Below, in pieces: positions 45,720 to 54,124 of a stretch of DNA of 64,000 nucleotides. A program made the position numbers and the translations under genes. How positions within the stretch are numbered: position 1 is the first letter of the stretch; each line of letters opens with the position of its first letter. The stretch comes from Alkalicoccus luteus. GTDB taxonomy: Bacteria > Bacillota > Bacilli > Bacillales > Salisediminibacteriaceae. The notes under the pieces are model-generated. The model saw only the letters and a list, made by a program, of their open reading frames with translations. It had not been told where the DNA came from and did not search any database. Location of the stretch: NCBI RefSeq assembly GCF_012034335.1, contig NZ_JAATHJ010000008.1:84704-148703 (forward strand), read 5' to 3'.

Positions 45720-46607
45720 GTGCAACGGATTACATTACTGATTGTCGTCGTCTTAACCGGTGTGACGGTGCTGGTCGGAAGACTGTATTACCAGGATCAG
45801 CTTCAAGCAACAGCGGATCAGGCGCATGAACAGCTGGCCGCTTCAGCCGGAATCGATGCAGAAGAGCTGGAAGTACAAGATGACGAAGAAGCGGATGAAG
45901 CAGCAGTCGTCTTGGAAGAGGCAGCTGAAGAGGAGAATGAGCTAGAAGAATCCGCTTATGACGAAGAGAAGCTGGAGCAGCTGACGTCAGAGCTTCCGAA
46001 TTCGATTGCGGATCGCATCACAGAACGGCTGTCTGCTGGAGAAGCCGTGCGTGTGTTAACGGTAGGCACGCGTTCCTCCACGGACGCAGAAGACGAGGGA
46101 CTAACGCCTTGGCCGGAGCTGTTGGAAGAAGAGCTGAATGAAGCATACGGGGAAGGAACGTTCCAGTTCACAAACGTTTCCTTTGGTGGCTTTACGACCG
46201 AAGAGATCGTCGAGCAAAACCGCCACGATGACTTAGCTGACAATGAAGCCGACATTTTATTGTTGGAAGGGTTCAATTGGAACAATAACCTCGCTGTCGT
46301 CACCGGGGACGACGCGCACGAGCAGATTGATGCGATTGCAGAGGCGGCAACGGCAGATAATAGTGATTTAATCACGGTTCTGCATCCATCTCCGCCAGCT
46401 TATGAAACGTCGATCTATCCGGAACAGGTCGCCGATTTTGCAGACTTTGCCGAAGAGGAAGGGTACGTGTACATCAATCACTGGGAAGCATGGCCGGACC
46501 TGGACGATGAAGAACTGCTCGATTACGTCACCGAAGAGCGGATGCCAAATCAAGACGGCCATACGCTGTGGGCAGAAGCGATTCGCCCGTATCTCGTAAC
46601 CCAATAA
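45720..46607 (+). CDS. Membrane-anchored SGNH/GDSL-like hydrolase
   Basis: A 295-residue extracellular protein. One N-terminal span or signal anchor (TLLIVVVLTGVTVLVGRLYY) is followed by an acidic stalk (~30-85). The hydrolase-like domain (~100-295) has VLTVGTRSSTDAEDEGLTPW in place of the usual GDS block I, VSFGGFTTEEI, ILLLEGFNWNNN as block III, and a C-terminal D-x-x-H (NQDGHTLWAEAI) typical of SGNH esterases. The likely nucleophile Ser is within GTRSST, not GDS. It may de-esterify a wall glycan. The GTG start has GGGAGGGG upstream; a longer frame to 45645 lacks one. It ends in a shared terminator. Confidence 0.75.
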   Translation: MQRITLLIVVVLTGVTVLVGRLYYQDQLQATADQAHEQLAASAGIDAEELEVQDDEEADEAAVVLEEAAEEENELEESAYDEEKLEQLTSELPNSIADRITERLSAGEAVRVLTVGTRSSTDAEDEGLTPWPELLEEELNEAYGEGTFQFTNVSFGGFTTEEIVEQNRHDDLADNEADILLLEGFNWNNNLAVVTGDDAHEQIDAIAEAATADNSDLITVLHPSPPAYETSIYPEQVADFADFAEEEGYVYINHWEAWPDLDDEELLDYVTEERMPNQDGHTLWAEAIRPYLVTQ

Positions 46608-46660
46608 ACTAACGCAAAGGATCATCCGATGCGAAGTCGGATGATCCTTTGCGTTAGTTT
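46606..46660. terminator. Perfect 24-bp bidirectional terminator shared by convergent genes
   Basis: A perfect 24-bp inverted repeat with a 7-base loop (arms 46606-46629 and 46637-46660). It contains or touches the stop codons of both convergent genes and ends in TTT on each side, so it works for either strand. Confidence 0.88.
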
Positions 46661-46941
46661 ACATTCGTCTGCGTGACGTTAGCTGCGAGGTGGGTGTGTT
46701 TTCCCTCCGGCTTTACGAACTCCAGGCGATGGGCCGAATAGCCTTTAAAGCACGTTGGACATTGGAACGGAAACGAATTTTGTTTGTTGAGAGCTGCTTT
46801 GCGCACATCTGGAGTGTCATCGCCGTAAGTACCTACCGCAAGTTTATTCCATGCTTGAACCGCTGTGACCGTTTCACAGCTTGGGCATTCAATATGCGTC
46901 GCTTCCATCACTTGCTTTTTTCGATTCGCCTTCCAAAACAT
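46654..46941 (-). CDS. Small Cys-rich, zinc-ribbon-like protein
   Basis: A 95-residue cytoplasmic protein of unknown function. Two CxxC pairs (IECPSCETV near residue 20 and FQCPTCFKGY near 65) could bind one zinc ion, as in small ribbon proteins. The start MFWKANRKKQVMEAT is chosen because AAGGAG lies about 10 bases before this ATG; an ATG 6 bases earlier is too close to it. Its upstream region holds five copies of a TCCAC-N4-GTGGA palindrome, so its expression is probably controlled by a dedicated repressor or activator. It is convergent with the SGNH gene. Confidence 0.6.
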   Translation of the reverse strand: MFWKANRKKQVMEATHIECPSCETVTAVQAWNKLAVGTYGDDTPDVRKAALNKQNSFPFQCPTCFKGYSAHRLEFVKPEGKHTHLAANVTQTNVN

Positions 46942-46972
46942 GCACATCTCTCCTTCGAACAGGGCAAAGCCA

Positions 46973-47196
46973 TCCACGTGAGTGGAAATAAGACTATATG
47001 TATATCTTTCCACAAATGTGGAAAGAAAAACCTGTTTTTATTAGTTTGTTTCTTCGTCAGCAGATGACTCCCCTTATTATCGTCCACCGAGGTGGATTAT
47101 TGAAGGGTTATGGTCAATTATGTAAAACACCGATAACGAAGACCTATCGTTCACTGAGGTGGAATAACTACTCTCTATTATATCCACCTTAGTGGA
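46973..47196. promoter_or_regulatory. Five copies of a TCCAC-N4-GTGGA operator-like palindrome
   Basis: Fourteen-bp dyads occur at 46973-46986 (TCCACGTGAGTGGA), 47009-47022, 47083-47096, 47150-47163 (one mismatch, TTCAC arm) and 47183-47196. All lie in the 356-bp gap upstream of the small Cys-rich gene. The site at 47009 falls in a plausible promoter spacer and the one at 46973 between promoter and start codon, which would suit repression. Start-to-start distances are 36, 74, 67 and 33 bp. Confidence 0.75.
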
Positions 47197-47256
47197 AAAA
47201 GAAACAAAAAACTTCGAAAACAGAAGGATGGGTGTAAACGAACTAGTGATTTGTCC

Positions 47257-47289
47257 TAAAAAAGGCAGGGAACCGAAGGATCCCTGCCT
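47257..47289 (-). terminator. Terminator of LCP paralog 3
   Basis: A 9-bp stem, AGGCAGGGA / TCCCTGCCT, followed on the minus strand by TTTTT. Confidence 0.88.
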
Positions 47290-47297
47290 GAAAACGC

Positions 47298-48227
47298 TTA
47301 GTCTGATGAAGCGGTGGACGTGTCATCTAATTCAAGGTGAGCCCGCAGCTCACTGCTGATCCGCTCACGCTCTTCGTCTGAAACGATTAAATACCAGATG
47401 CCGTCAATCCGCTCTCCGTCGCCTTCGATCTCCATCGTTTCCTGGTTGTGACGAGCGCCGGCATAGTTTTGCTGCAGTTTGCGCATCTTATCAAACTCCA
47501 TATTCGTCTGCACGTTGCTACCAACGGAATCCAGAATATCTCCGACGCGTGTAATGGAACTGAACTGTGCTCCTTCGCGAATGATCGCATTCACGACTTG
47601 GCGCTGTCGGTCGTTACGACCCATGTCGCCACGCGGATCTTCGCTTCTCATCCGGGAATAAGCGAGCGCCTGATCGCCATCCAGATCGACTTCTCCTTCG
47701 TTAAACGTATAGCCGCTTTGATCAAATGCAAAGCTGTTATCAACGGTTACACCACCAACCGCGTCTACGATATCCTTAAAGCCGGACATGTTTACTGTAA
47801 CAAAATAATCAAGAGGAATATCAAAGTAGTTTTCAACCGTATCCATCGCCATGTCCGCGCCACCAAACGCGTAAGCGTGATTCACCTTATCCTGCATATC
47901 ACGTCCGACGATTTCCATGCGCGTATCCCGCGGAAGGCTGACCATACGCATCGATTCATCCTGTGGGTTCACCGTCACAATCATCATCGTGTCCGTTCGT
48001 CCCGTAGTAGACTCTTCCGCATCGACGCCTAATAATAGAATCGACACCGGATCCGATTCATCCATATTCACTTCCACTTCTCGTTTATCAGACTTATCGC
48101 GATCAATCGTCGTGTGCATCTCCGAAGCGGTACTTTGCAGAGAACTGTACAAATAAAAGGCATAGCCGCCAACCGCCAGCAAGAAGACAGCGAAAATACC
48201 GGTCGTGATGAGTAAGAATTTTTTCAT
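47298..48227 (-). CDS. LytR-CpsA-Psr (LCP) family wall-polymer ligase, paralog 3
   Basis: A 309-residue membrane-anchored LCP enzyme. The N-terminus is almost directly a membrane span (FLLITTGIFAVFLLAVGGYA), followed by VSILLLGVDAEESTTGRTDT, VSLPRDTRMEIVG, DKVNHAYAFGGADMAMDT, GDQALAYSRMRSEDPRGD and GRNDRQRQV. It differs from paralogs 1 and 2, which are closer to each other, for example VDAEE versus LDxRx. It is divergent from the exopolysaccharide operon starting at 48410 and may attach that polymer or another to peptidoglycan. No strong ribosome site is seen (GGGGCG at distance). Confidence 0.92.
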   Translation of the reverse strand: MKKFLLITTGIFAVFLLAVGGYAFYLYSSLQSTASEMHTTIDRDKSDKREVEVNMDESDPVSILLLGVDAEESTTGRTDTMMIVTVNPQDESMRMVSLPRDTRMEIVGRDMQDKVNHAYAFGGADMAMDTVENYFDIPLDYFVTVNMSGFKDIVDAVGGVTVDNSFAFDQSGYTFNEGEVDLDGDQALAYSRMRSEDPRGDMGRNDRQRQVVNAIIREGAQFSSITRVGDILDSVGSNVQTNMEFDKMRKLQQNYAGARHNQETMEIEGDGERIDGIWYLIVSDEERERISSELRAHLELDDTSTASSD

Positions 48228-48339
48228 GAAAAATGCGCCCCATTCGTTTTCAGATTACTATCAGTATACTGGCAGATTCAGGATGCGACAAGCACCATTT
48301 TTGCGTCTCGAATGAAAGAATTTGGGAGAAGTGATTTAC

Positions 48340-48368
48340 TTTACCTGACTTTTCCTTTAGCATATAGA
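48340..48368 (+). promoter_or_regulatory. Candidate promoter of the exopolysaccharide operon
   Basis: TTTACC (48340-48345) and TATAGA (48363-48368) are separated by 17 bases and lie 42 bases before the first ATG. Both boxes match the SigA consensus at four of six positions, so it is a weak or regulated promoter at best. Confidence 0.4.
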
Positions 48369-48409
48369 ACAGTAATTGTCTAATAAATGAACGTAACAGG
48401 AGGAACACC

Positions 48410-49153
48410 ATGGAAGAAACGATTAGTCTGAAGGAGATTATTCAGACGATCAGACAGCGCCTGATCATGATTATCTCCATTACCCTCGCAGCAGTTGCGA
48501 TTGCTGCTGGTGTCTCGTATTTTGTGTTAACCCCAATGTACAGCGCCTCTACCCAAATTCTCGTCAACCAATCGACAGAAGGCGAAAACGTCTTTACGCA
48601 GAACGATATCCGTACGAACGTGGAGCTTATTAATACGTATAACGTCATAATGACATCCCCGCGGATTTTAGAGCCGACGATTGACGAGTTAAATTTAGAG
48701 CAAGGTGTCGGAACACTCCGAAATCAAGTGAACGTATCGGCTGAAGGAGAATCGCAGGTCGTCACTGTCACAGTCGAAGATGCGAACCCGGCAAGCGCCG
48801 TGGAAATCGCCAATACGATGGCGTCCGTCTTTCAGCAGGACATTATTGAAATTATGAACGTTGATAACGTCTCGATCTTATCAGCTGCAGAGCTAAGTGA
48901 TAATCCGTCACCGGTAAGTCCAAATCCAACGCTAAATATGGCGATCGCCTTCGTTGTTGGTCTCATGGCCTCCGTCGGACTTGCGTTTCTACTCGCTTTC
49001 TTGGATCGTACGATTAAAACAGAAGACGATGTGGAAGAAAAGCTCGGGATTCCGGTGCTTGCTTCTATTTCAACGATGAATACTTCCGATATGGAAGAAT
49101 CAGATCTATCGCACACTCGCCGGGGAAAGGGACGTGAAACGTATGGCGCGTAA
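48410..49153 (+). CDS. Wzz/YveK-type chain-length regulator and kinase activator
   Basis: A 247-residue inner-membrane protein that sets polysaccharide chain length and activates its partner tyrosine kinase. A short cytoplasmic start (ISLKEIIQTIRQRLIMIISI) leads to span 1 (~18-40). An extracellular loop with SASTQILVNQ follows, then the proline-rich NPSPVSPNPTLNMA motif before span 2 (~170-195) and FLDRTIKTEDDVEEKLGIPV at the cytoplasmic end. AGGAGG precedes the ATG. It overlaps the kinase gene, as in Bacillus epsAB and ywqCD pairs. Confidence 0.92.
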   Translation: MEETISLKEIIQTIRQRLIMIISITLAAVAIAAGVSYFVLTPMYSASTQILVNQSTEGENVFTQNDIRTNVELINTYNVIMTSPRILEPTIDELNLEQGVGTLRNQVNVSAEGESQVVTVTVEDANPASAVEIANTMASVFQQDIIEIMNVDNVSILSAAELSDNPSPVSPNPTLNMAIAFVVGLMASVGLAFLLAFLDRTIKTEDDVEEKLGIPVLASISTMNTSDMEESDLSHTRRGKGRETYGA

Positions 49154-49844
49154 AAAGAATAAGCAAGAAATGTCCGATAAACAGCGCGCGCTCATCACGG
49201 AGTTTCAAAAGCGTTCACCGATCTCGGAGCAGTATCGTACGCTCCGCACAAATATCCAGTTTGCATCCATTGATAAGCCGGTCCGCTCCATTCTCGTGAC
49301 GTCTTCCTCACCTGGGGAAGGAAAGTCGACAACCGTTGCCAACTTAAGCATTGTGCTCGCGCAGCAGGATAACAAAGTGCTGCTCGTCGATACGGACTTA
49401 CGTAAGCCAACCGTGCATTTCTCGTTCCAAGTACCAAACCAAGCCGGATTTACGAATGTACTGACGAACCAGAGTTCGTTCAATGAAATGGTGTTTGAAA
49501 CATCGATTGCTAATTTAGACGTACTCCCATCGGGTCCACTGCCACCAAACCCGAGTGAGCTGTTGGGCTCGCAGCGTATGAAGCAGTTTATGCAGCACGT
49601 GAAAGATCGCTACGATTATGTCATTTTCGATGCCCCGCCGGTCAATGCCGTGACTGACGCACAAATACTTGCGGGCCATACTGATGGAGTTGTCCTTATC
49701 ATTCGCAGCGGCAAAACGGAAGAGGATCACGCTGAACGGGCAGTGGAATCATTAAAGAAAGTCGATGCGAATCTGATCGGTGCTGTTCTAAACGACCGCC
49801 AGATGGAGCAGTCACAGTATTACTATTATTACGGAGAGGGATAA
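49143..49844 (+). CDS. CpsD/CapB-type bacterial tyrosine kinase
   Basis: A 233-residue BY-kinase that autophosphorylates on a Tyr cluster and controls polymer export with its Wzz partner. Walker A is in TSSSPGEGKSTTVANLSIVL, Walker A' in VLLVDTDLRKPTVH, Walker B in YDYVIFDAPPVNAV. The C-terminal QYYYYYGEG is the phosphorylated Tyr tail. The ATG at 49143 is preferred over GTG at 49134, which is only a base or two from AAAGGGA. It overlaps the end of the Wzz gene by about 11 bases. The stop codon lies in a small inverted repeat (49834-49854) before the phosphatase gene. Confidence 0.92.
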   Translation: MARKKNKQEMSDKQRALITEFQKRSPISEQYRTLRTNIQFASIDKPVRSILVTSSSPGEGKSTTVANLSIVLAQQDNKVLLVDTDLRKPTVHFSFQVPNQAGFTNVLTNQSSFNEMVFETSIANLDVLPSGPLPPNPSELLGSQRMKQFMQHVKDRYDYVIFDAPPVNAVTDAQILAGHTDGVVLIIRSGKTEEDHAERAVESLKKVDANLIGAVLNDRQMEQSQYYYYYGEG

Positions 49845-49856
49845 CATCCCTCTCTT
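49834..49856 (+). terminator. Possible attenuator hairpin between kinase and phosphatase genes
   Basis: GAGAGGGAT and ATCCCTCTC form a 9-bp stem around AAC, covering the kinase stop codon and followed by TTTG. It is too weak to be a sure terminator but could reduce read-through. Confidence 0.35.
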
Positions 49857-49875
49857 TGTCATATGGAGGAATATG

Positions 49876-50643
49876 ATGATTGATATACATAGCCACATTT
49901 TACCTGGAATGGATGACGGAGCAGCGCATGAAGCCGATACGCTTGCGATGGCGAAAGCAGCCGTGGACGAGGGAATTAAGACGATTGTAGCGACGCCTCA
50001 TCATCAAAACGGGACGTACACGAACGAAGCTCCGATCGTGGAAGGTGCTGTTGATCAGACAAACGCCCTGCTGCATCATCACGGGATACCTCTCACTGTC
50101 ATAGCTGGACAGGAGGTGCGCGTGTACGGGGAACTGTTAGAGGATCTAAAAGCGGGGCACTTGCTTACGCTACATGGATCCGCTTATATGCTCGTTGAAT
50201 TTCCGTCGAATTATATTCCGCGCTTTGCCTCGTCCTTATTTTATGACCTGCAGTTGGAAGGTGTCACGCCGATCATTGCGCACCCTGAACGGAATAAAGT
50301 GTTTATGGAAAAACCGTCGCTATTGTATCGATACATCCAAAACGGAGCGCTTTCGCAAGTAACGGCTGCTAGTGTCACCGGTCATTTTGGGAAAAAGCTG
50401 CAAAAGTTTTCGCTTGAGCTGATTGATCATAACTTGGCACATTTTATCGCAAGTGATGCTCATAATACAACGTCGCGAGGGTTTTACATGGATAAGGCCT
50501 ATAACGTTATCGAGCAGAAGTTAGGACGTGCAAAGGAGATGCAGGATCACGCGGAGAAATTAATACACAATCAGCCGGTTATCGGTGATGCACCGAATGA
50601 GATACAGGCTAAAGGACTGCTTCATAAACTATTTAATCGCTAA
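49876..50643 (+). CDS. PHP-type tyrosine-protein phosphatase (YwqE/CpsB family)
   Basis: A 255-residue metal-dependent phosphatase of the polymerase-and-histidinol-phosphatase fold that dephosphorylates the Tyr tail of the kinase before it. Metal ligands lie in MIDIHSHILPGMDDGA at the N-terminus, ATPHHQNGTY, GQEVRVYG, IAHPERN and FIASDAHNTTSRGF. GGAGG lies 6 bases before the ATG at 49876; another ATG 3 bases earlier is possible. It completes the Wzz-kinase-phosphatase regulatory trio and is the last gene before the leader RNA. Confidence 0.93.
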   Translation: MIDIHSHILPGMDDGAAHEADTLAMAKAAVDEGIKTIVATPHHQNGTYTNEAPIVEGAVDQTNALLHHHGIPLTVIAGQEVRVYGELLEDLKAGHLLTLHGSAYMLVEFPSNYIPRFASSLFYDLQLEGVTPIIAHPERNKVFMEKPSLLYRYIQNGALSQVTAASVTGHFGKKLQKFSLELIDHNLAHFIASDAHNTTSRGFYMDKAYNVIEQKLGRAKEMQDHAEKLIHNQPVIGDAPNEIQAKGLLHKLFNR

Positions 50644-50880
50644 TTCGACAAAAAAAGGCCAAAACCCACTTTTAATACAGGTAGAATAGCGGTGCCTGAG
50701 TGAAACGAATGGTTATATACTAAAGGCATCGAAAGCAATAACCATCACTCTCTTCCTATTACGAAAAATATCCTATACTTCCCACCAATTCAGGAAAAAC
50801 ATCCAATTCATCCCTATCGAGAGCAGTAGGATTATGTTAAAATATAAAAGACCTTGAAGAGATGTAGAAAATGTAAAAAT

Positions 50881-51012
50881 ACGGGTCATTTCTCCAATAC
50901 CCATACCAAAGGAGGAGCTCAACTCCGCTGCTGGTTGTTCAACATTTAGAACAGCTTAGGCGTTAAGCCATAGGTGGAGAGGTGAGGATCGGTTCAATAC
51001 CGCAGCATCAGG
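50881..51012 (+). ncRNA. Candidate EAR (epsC) leader RNA
   Basis: The 494-bp gap before the epsC-like gene contains a run of short complementary pairs: GGGT/ACCC (50883-50902), GGAG/CTCC (50911-50925), GTTC/GAAC (near 50937-50952), GGC-GTTAA-GCC and CGGT/ACCG (near 50990-51002), and GCTGC/GCAGC enclosing part of it. In Bacillus subtilis the EAR element, Rfam epsC family, lies at the same place, between the kinase genes and epsC, and promotes read-through of downstream terminators. The assignment rests on position and structure; I could not align it to the family model. Bases 50644-50880 show nothing certain. Confidence 0.5.
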
Positions 51013-51105
51013 AATGTCAATTCTCTATCGTGAATTGGCATTCATTTTAATTCAAGACGTAAAACAATAGAGCCGTTTTGAACAAAAGGGCTGTGTTGTT
51101 TTACG
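51013..51105 (+). terminator. Two hairpins downstream of the leader RNA
   Basis: AATGTCAATTC pairs with GAATTGGCATT (51013-51042) and is followed by CATTTTAATT, a terminator-like shape. A second stem pairs CGTAAAACAA..AGCC with GGGCT..TTGTTTTACG (51058-51105). They lie just before the epsC-like gene and are suitable targets for antitermination by an EAR element. Confidence 0.5.
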
Positions 51106-51137
51106 GAAAAGCTATACATCAATAAGGAGGCCAAACC

Positions 51138-52964
51138 ATGTCATTACGAAAAAGACTGGCATTACTCATTGGAATTGATTCACTCATCGTGATGTTCTCT
51201 GTATTTGTGGGGAACTGGCTGATTGCCCCAGCAGCAGAAATCGTCACACCCGCTCTCGTTGTGACATCGATTGGACTATTAGTAAGCCATCATATTTTCG
51301 CTCATTTTTTTAAGCTATATAAACGTGTATGGCAGTATGCAAGTATTCGAGAATTATCTTCGATCTTTGTAGCCGTGACGCTATCTGTTGCTACAGTTGG
51401 TGTCTTGCAGCTTGCTCTGTATCAAGTCATGTATTCTAGAACGCTTTTAATTACTTTAATGCTACATATACTTCTAATCGGGGCTTCCAGATTTTCTTGG
51501 CGCTTGTATCGAGATATGAAATTCAAATCAGCGGCTAACAAAAAACGTGCACTCATTATTGGAGCTGGTAATGGCGGAACGATGGTTGCTCGACAGCTGT
51601 TAAACAGTGAAATGTCCGAGCTCCATCCGGTCGCCTTTATAGATGATGATGTCACTAAATCCGGGCTTGAGATCATGGGTATTCCTGTTATTGGCCGAAA
51701 AGAAAATATTCCGACTGTCGTAAAAGATAAGAACATCCAACACATTATTATTGCGATTCCCTCCCTATCTAAAACGGATTTAAATGAGCTCTTTCAAATT
51801 TGTTCGGAAACAAAAGTGAAGACGCAAATTATGCCGTCTGTTGAAGACATTATGTCCGGAAGAGTCAGTGTGACGCAGATGCGCGATGTGCAAGTAGAGG
51901 ATTTGTTAGGACGAGAGCCTGTTGAATTAGATACGAAAAGAATTGGAGAAAAGCTAACAGGCAAAACGGTGGTGGTAACTGGAGCTGGCGGCTCGATCGG
52001 TTCAGAAGTATGCCGACAAGTCGCGCGTTATTCTCCTGAAAAATTGGTGCTACTTGGACACGGAGAAAATAGCATTTACACAATTGAAATGGAAGTGCGA
52101 TCGAAATATACAAATTTAGATATGGAGATCATAACAGAAATTGCGGATGTTCAAGATAAACAAAGAATGATAGAGGTATTCAAGACACATTCACCAGATG
52201 TGGTTTATCACGCAGCTGCGCATAAGCATGTGCCTTTGATGGAGCGTAATCCACATGAGGCAGTGAAAAACAATGTTATAGGAACTAGAAACTGCGTAGA
52301 GGCTGCGGACGAAGCGCGAGTGAAATCTTTTGTAATGATTTCTACAGACAAAGCAGTAAACCCTACCAGTGTAATGGGGGCGACAAAACGAATTGCAGAG
52401 ATGGTTGTGCAATGTATGGATAGAAGAAGTGAAACAAAGTTCGTAGCAGTACGTTTTGGAAACGTATTAGGGAGCAGAGGTTCCGTCATCCCACGCTTCA
52501 AACAACAAATAGCTTCAGGTGGGCCAATTACCGTTACCCACCCCGATATGACAAGGTATTTTATGACTATTCCAGAAGCATCGCGGCTTGTGCTTCAAGC
52601 TGGAGCTATAGCTGACGGTGGCGAAACATTTGTCTTAGATATGGGGAAACCAGTTAAAATAGTTGATCTTGCCAAAAACTTGATCCGTCTTTCTGGATAT
52701 AACGAAAGCGATATTTCTATTGAATTCACTGGTGTGAGGCCAGGAGAAAAATTATTTGAAGAACTTTTAGGTGAAAATGAAGTACATCAAGAACAGATAT
52801 ATCCAATGATCTACAGAGGTAAGACGCCTCCAGTTAGACTTGAGGTTGTTAATTTATTAATTAAGGAGCTTGAAGTAACTTCAGAAGAGTGTTTGCGTAC
52901 TAAAGTGTTAGACATAGCAAACTTTAGAGAAACTAAACTATTGGATTTATTAGCAGCTAAATGA
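51138..52964 (+). CDS. EpsC/PglF-type UDP-GlcNAc 4,6-dehydratase
   Basis: A 608-residue membrane-linked nucleotide-sugar dehydratase. Four N-terminal spans (~1-115) are followed by a nucleotide-binding region (RALIIGAGNGGTMVARQLL, ~135) and the catalytic SDR domain from ~280: VVVTGAGGSIGSEVCRQVA, AAHKHVPLMERNP, MISTDKAVNPTSVMGATKR and VRFGNVLGSRGSVIPRF. These enzymes convert UDP-GlcNAc to the 4-keto-6-deoxy sugar, the first step to bacillosamine. AAGGAGG precedes the ATG. The first part of the gene has the composition of upstream DNA and the last part is clearly A/T-richer, so a recombination junction may lie inside it. Confidence 0.93.
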   Translation: MSLRKRLALLIGIDSLIVMFSVFVGNWLIAPAAEIVTPALVVTSIGLLVSHHIFAHFFKLYKRVWQYASIRELSSIFVAVTLSVATVGVLQLALYQVMYSRTLLITLMLHILLIGASRFSWRLYRDMKFKSAANKKRALIIGAGNGGTMVARQLLNSEMSELHPVAFIDDDVTKSGLEIMGIPVIGRKENIPTVVKDKNIQHIIIAIPSLSKTDLNELFQICSETKVKTQIMPSVEDIMSGRVSVTQMRDVQVEDLLGREPVELDTKRIGEKLTGKTVVVTGAGGSIGSEVCRQVARYSPEKLVLLGHGENSIYTIEMEVRSKYTNLDMEIITEIADVQDKQRMIEVFKTHSPDVVYHAAAHKHVPLMERNPHEAVKNNVIGTRNCVEAADEARVKSFVMISTDKAVNPTSVMGATKRIAEMVVQCMDRRSETKFVAVRFGNVLGSRGSVIPRFKQQIASGGPITVTHPDMTRYFMTIPEASRLVLQAGAIADGGETFVLDMGKPVKIVDLAKNLIRLSGYNESDISIEFTGVRPGEKLFEELLGENEVHQEQIYPMIYRGKTPPVRLEVVNLLIKELEVTSEECLRTKVLDIANFRETKLLDLLAAK

Positions 52965-53011
52965 TTCTTAGATATCCATAATGCAGATTTAGTACAGGAA
53001 GGAAGTTTCTA

Positions 53012-54121
53012 ATGACAGATCGAATATATCTTGCTTCACCTCACATGAGTGAGGAAGGATACGAGATGCAGTTTGTTCAAGAGGCATTTGATTCAAATTG
53101 GATAGCTCCTTTAGGAGAAAATGTGAACCAATTTGAAAATGAGTTAGCATCATTTGTAGGAGTAGGTAGTGCAGCGGCACTATCTTCAGGGACTAGTGCA
53201 ATACACTTAGCATTAAAAGCTGCCCAAATAGAAGCTGGAGATATTGTGTTTTGTTCTACTTTAACGTTTTCTGCTACAGCTAATCCAATCATTTATCAAA
53301 ACGCGACTCCGGTATTTGTTGATAGTGAAAAAGAAACATGGAATATATGCCCTGAGGCATTAGAAAGAGCTTGCATAAAATATCCTGAAGCTAAAGCTGT
53401 AATTGTAGTACATTTGTATGGGCTATCCGCAGATTTAGATCGGATTATAAAAATATGTAATAAGCACAATATAGTATTAATTGAAGATGCTGCTGAAAGT
53501 CTCGGAACATATTACAAAGGTCAACACACCGGTTCCTTTGGAGAGTATGGCATATTTTCATTTAATGGTAACAAGATTATTACGACTTCGGGTGGAGGAA
53601 TGTTAGTTTCAAATAACATGGAAAGGATCGAAAAATCGAGATTTTGGGCTACCCAGAGCAGAGACAAAGCTGCCCATTATCAACATAGTGAACTCGGCTT
53701 TAATTATAGAATGAGTAATGTTGTAGCTGGTATAGGGAGAGGACAGTTAAAAGTATTGAGAGACAGAGTGGAAAAAAAGAGAGCAATCTATTTCTTTTAT
53801 AAAGAGCAATTATCGCATATTGCTGGAGTAAAAATGATGCCGGAAAATAGTTGGGATAGACCTAATTATTGGTTAAGTACAATTATGTTAGAAGGGAAGA
53901 CCAGACCCTTAGATGTAATTAATGCTTTAGATGAACACAATATTGAAGCCCGTCGTGTTTGGAAGCCCATGCATCAGCAACCTTACTTTTTAGAATATGA
54001 TTATATCGGCGGCAACATAGCTGAACAATTGTTTGAGAATGGAGTTTGCCTTCCATCAGACACGAAAATAACTGACTTTCAATTAGAAAAGATAACTAAA
54101 ATAATAAAGGGTTTGATGTAA
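53012..54121 (+). CDS. DegT/DnrJ/EryC1 aminotransferase (EpsN/PglE-like)
   Basis: A 369-residue PLP-dependent aminotransferase that puts an amino group on the 4-keto sugar made by the preceding enzyme. Features: IYLASPHMSEEGYEMQFVQE at the start; LSSGTSAIHLALKAAQI, where the phosphate of PLP binds; IEDAAESLG with the Asp that contacts the pyridine ring; and SFNGNKIITTSGGGMLVSN with the Schiff-base Lys. The family motif NYRMSNVVAGIGRGQL follows. With the dehydratase and the acetyltransferase at 54765 it completes a UDP-diacetylbacillosamine route. Confidence 0.93.
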   Translation: MTDRIYLASPHMSEEGYEMQFVQEAFDSNWIAPLGENVNQFENELASFVGVGSAAALSSGTSAIHLALKAAQIEAGDIVFCSTLTFSATANPIIYQNATPVFVDSEKETWNICPEALERACIKYPEAKAVIVVHLYGLSADLDRIIKICNKHNIVLIEDAAESLGTYYKGQHTGSFGEYGIFSFNGNKIITTSGGGMLVSNNMERIEKSRFWATQSRDKAAHYQHSELGFNYRMSNVVAGIGRGQLKVLRDRVEKKRAIYFFYKEQLSHIAGVKMMPENSWDRPNYWLSTIMLEGKTRPLDVINALDEHNIEARRVWKPMHQQPYFLEYDYIGGNIAEQLFENGVCLPSDTKITDFQLEKITKIIKGLM

Positions 54122-54124
54122 AGG

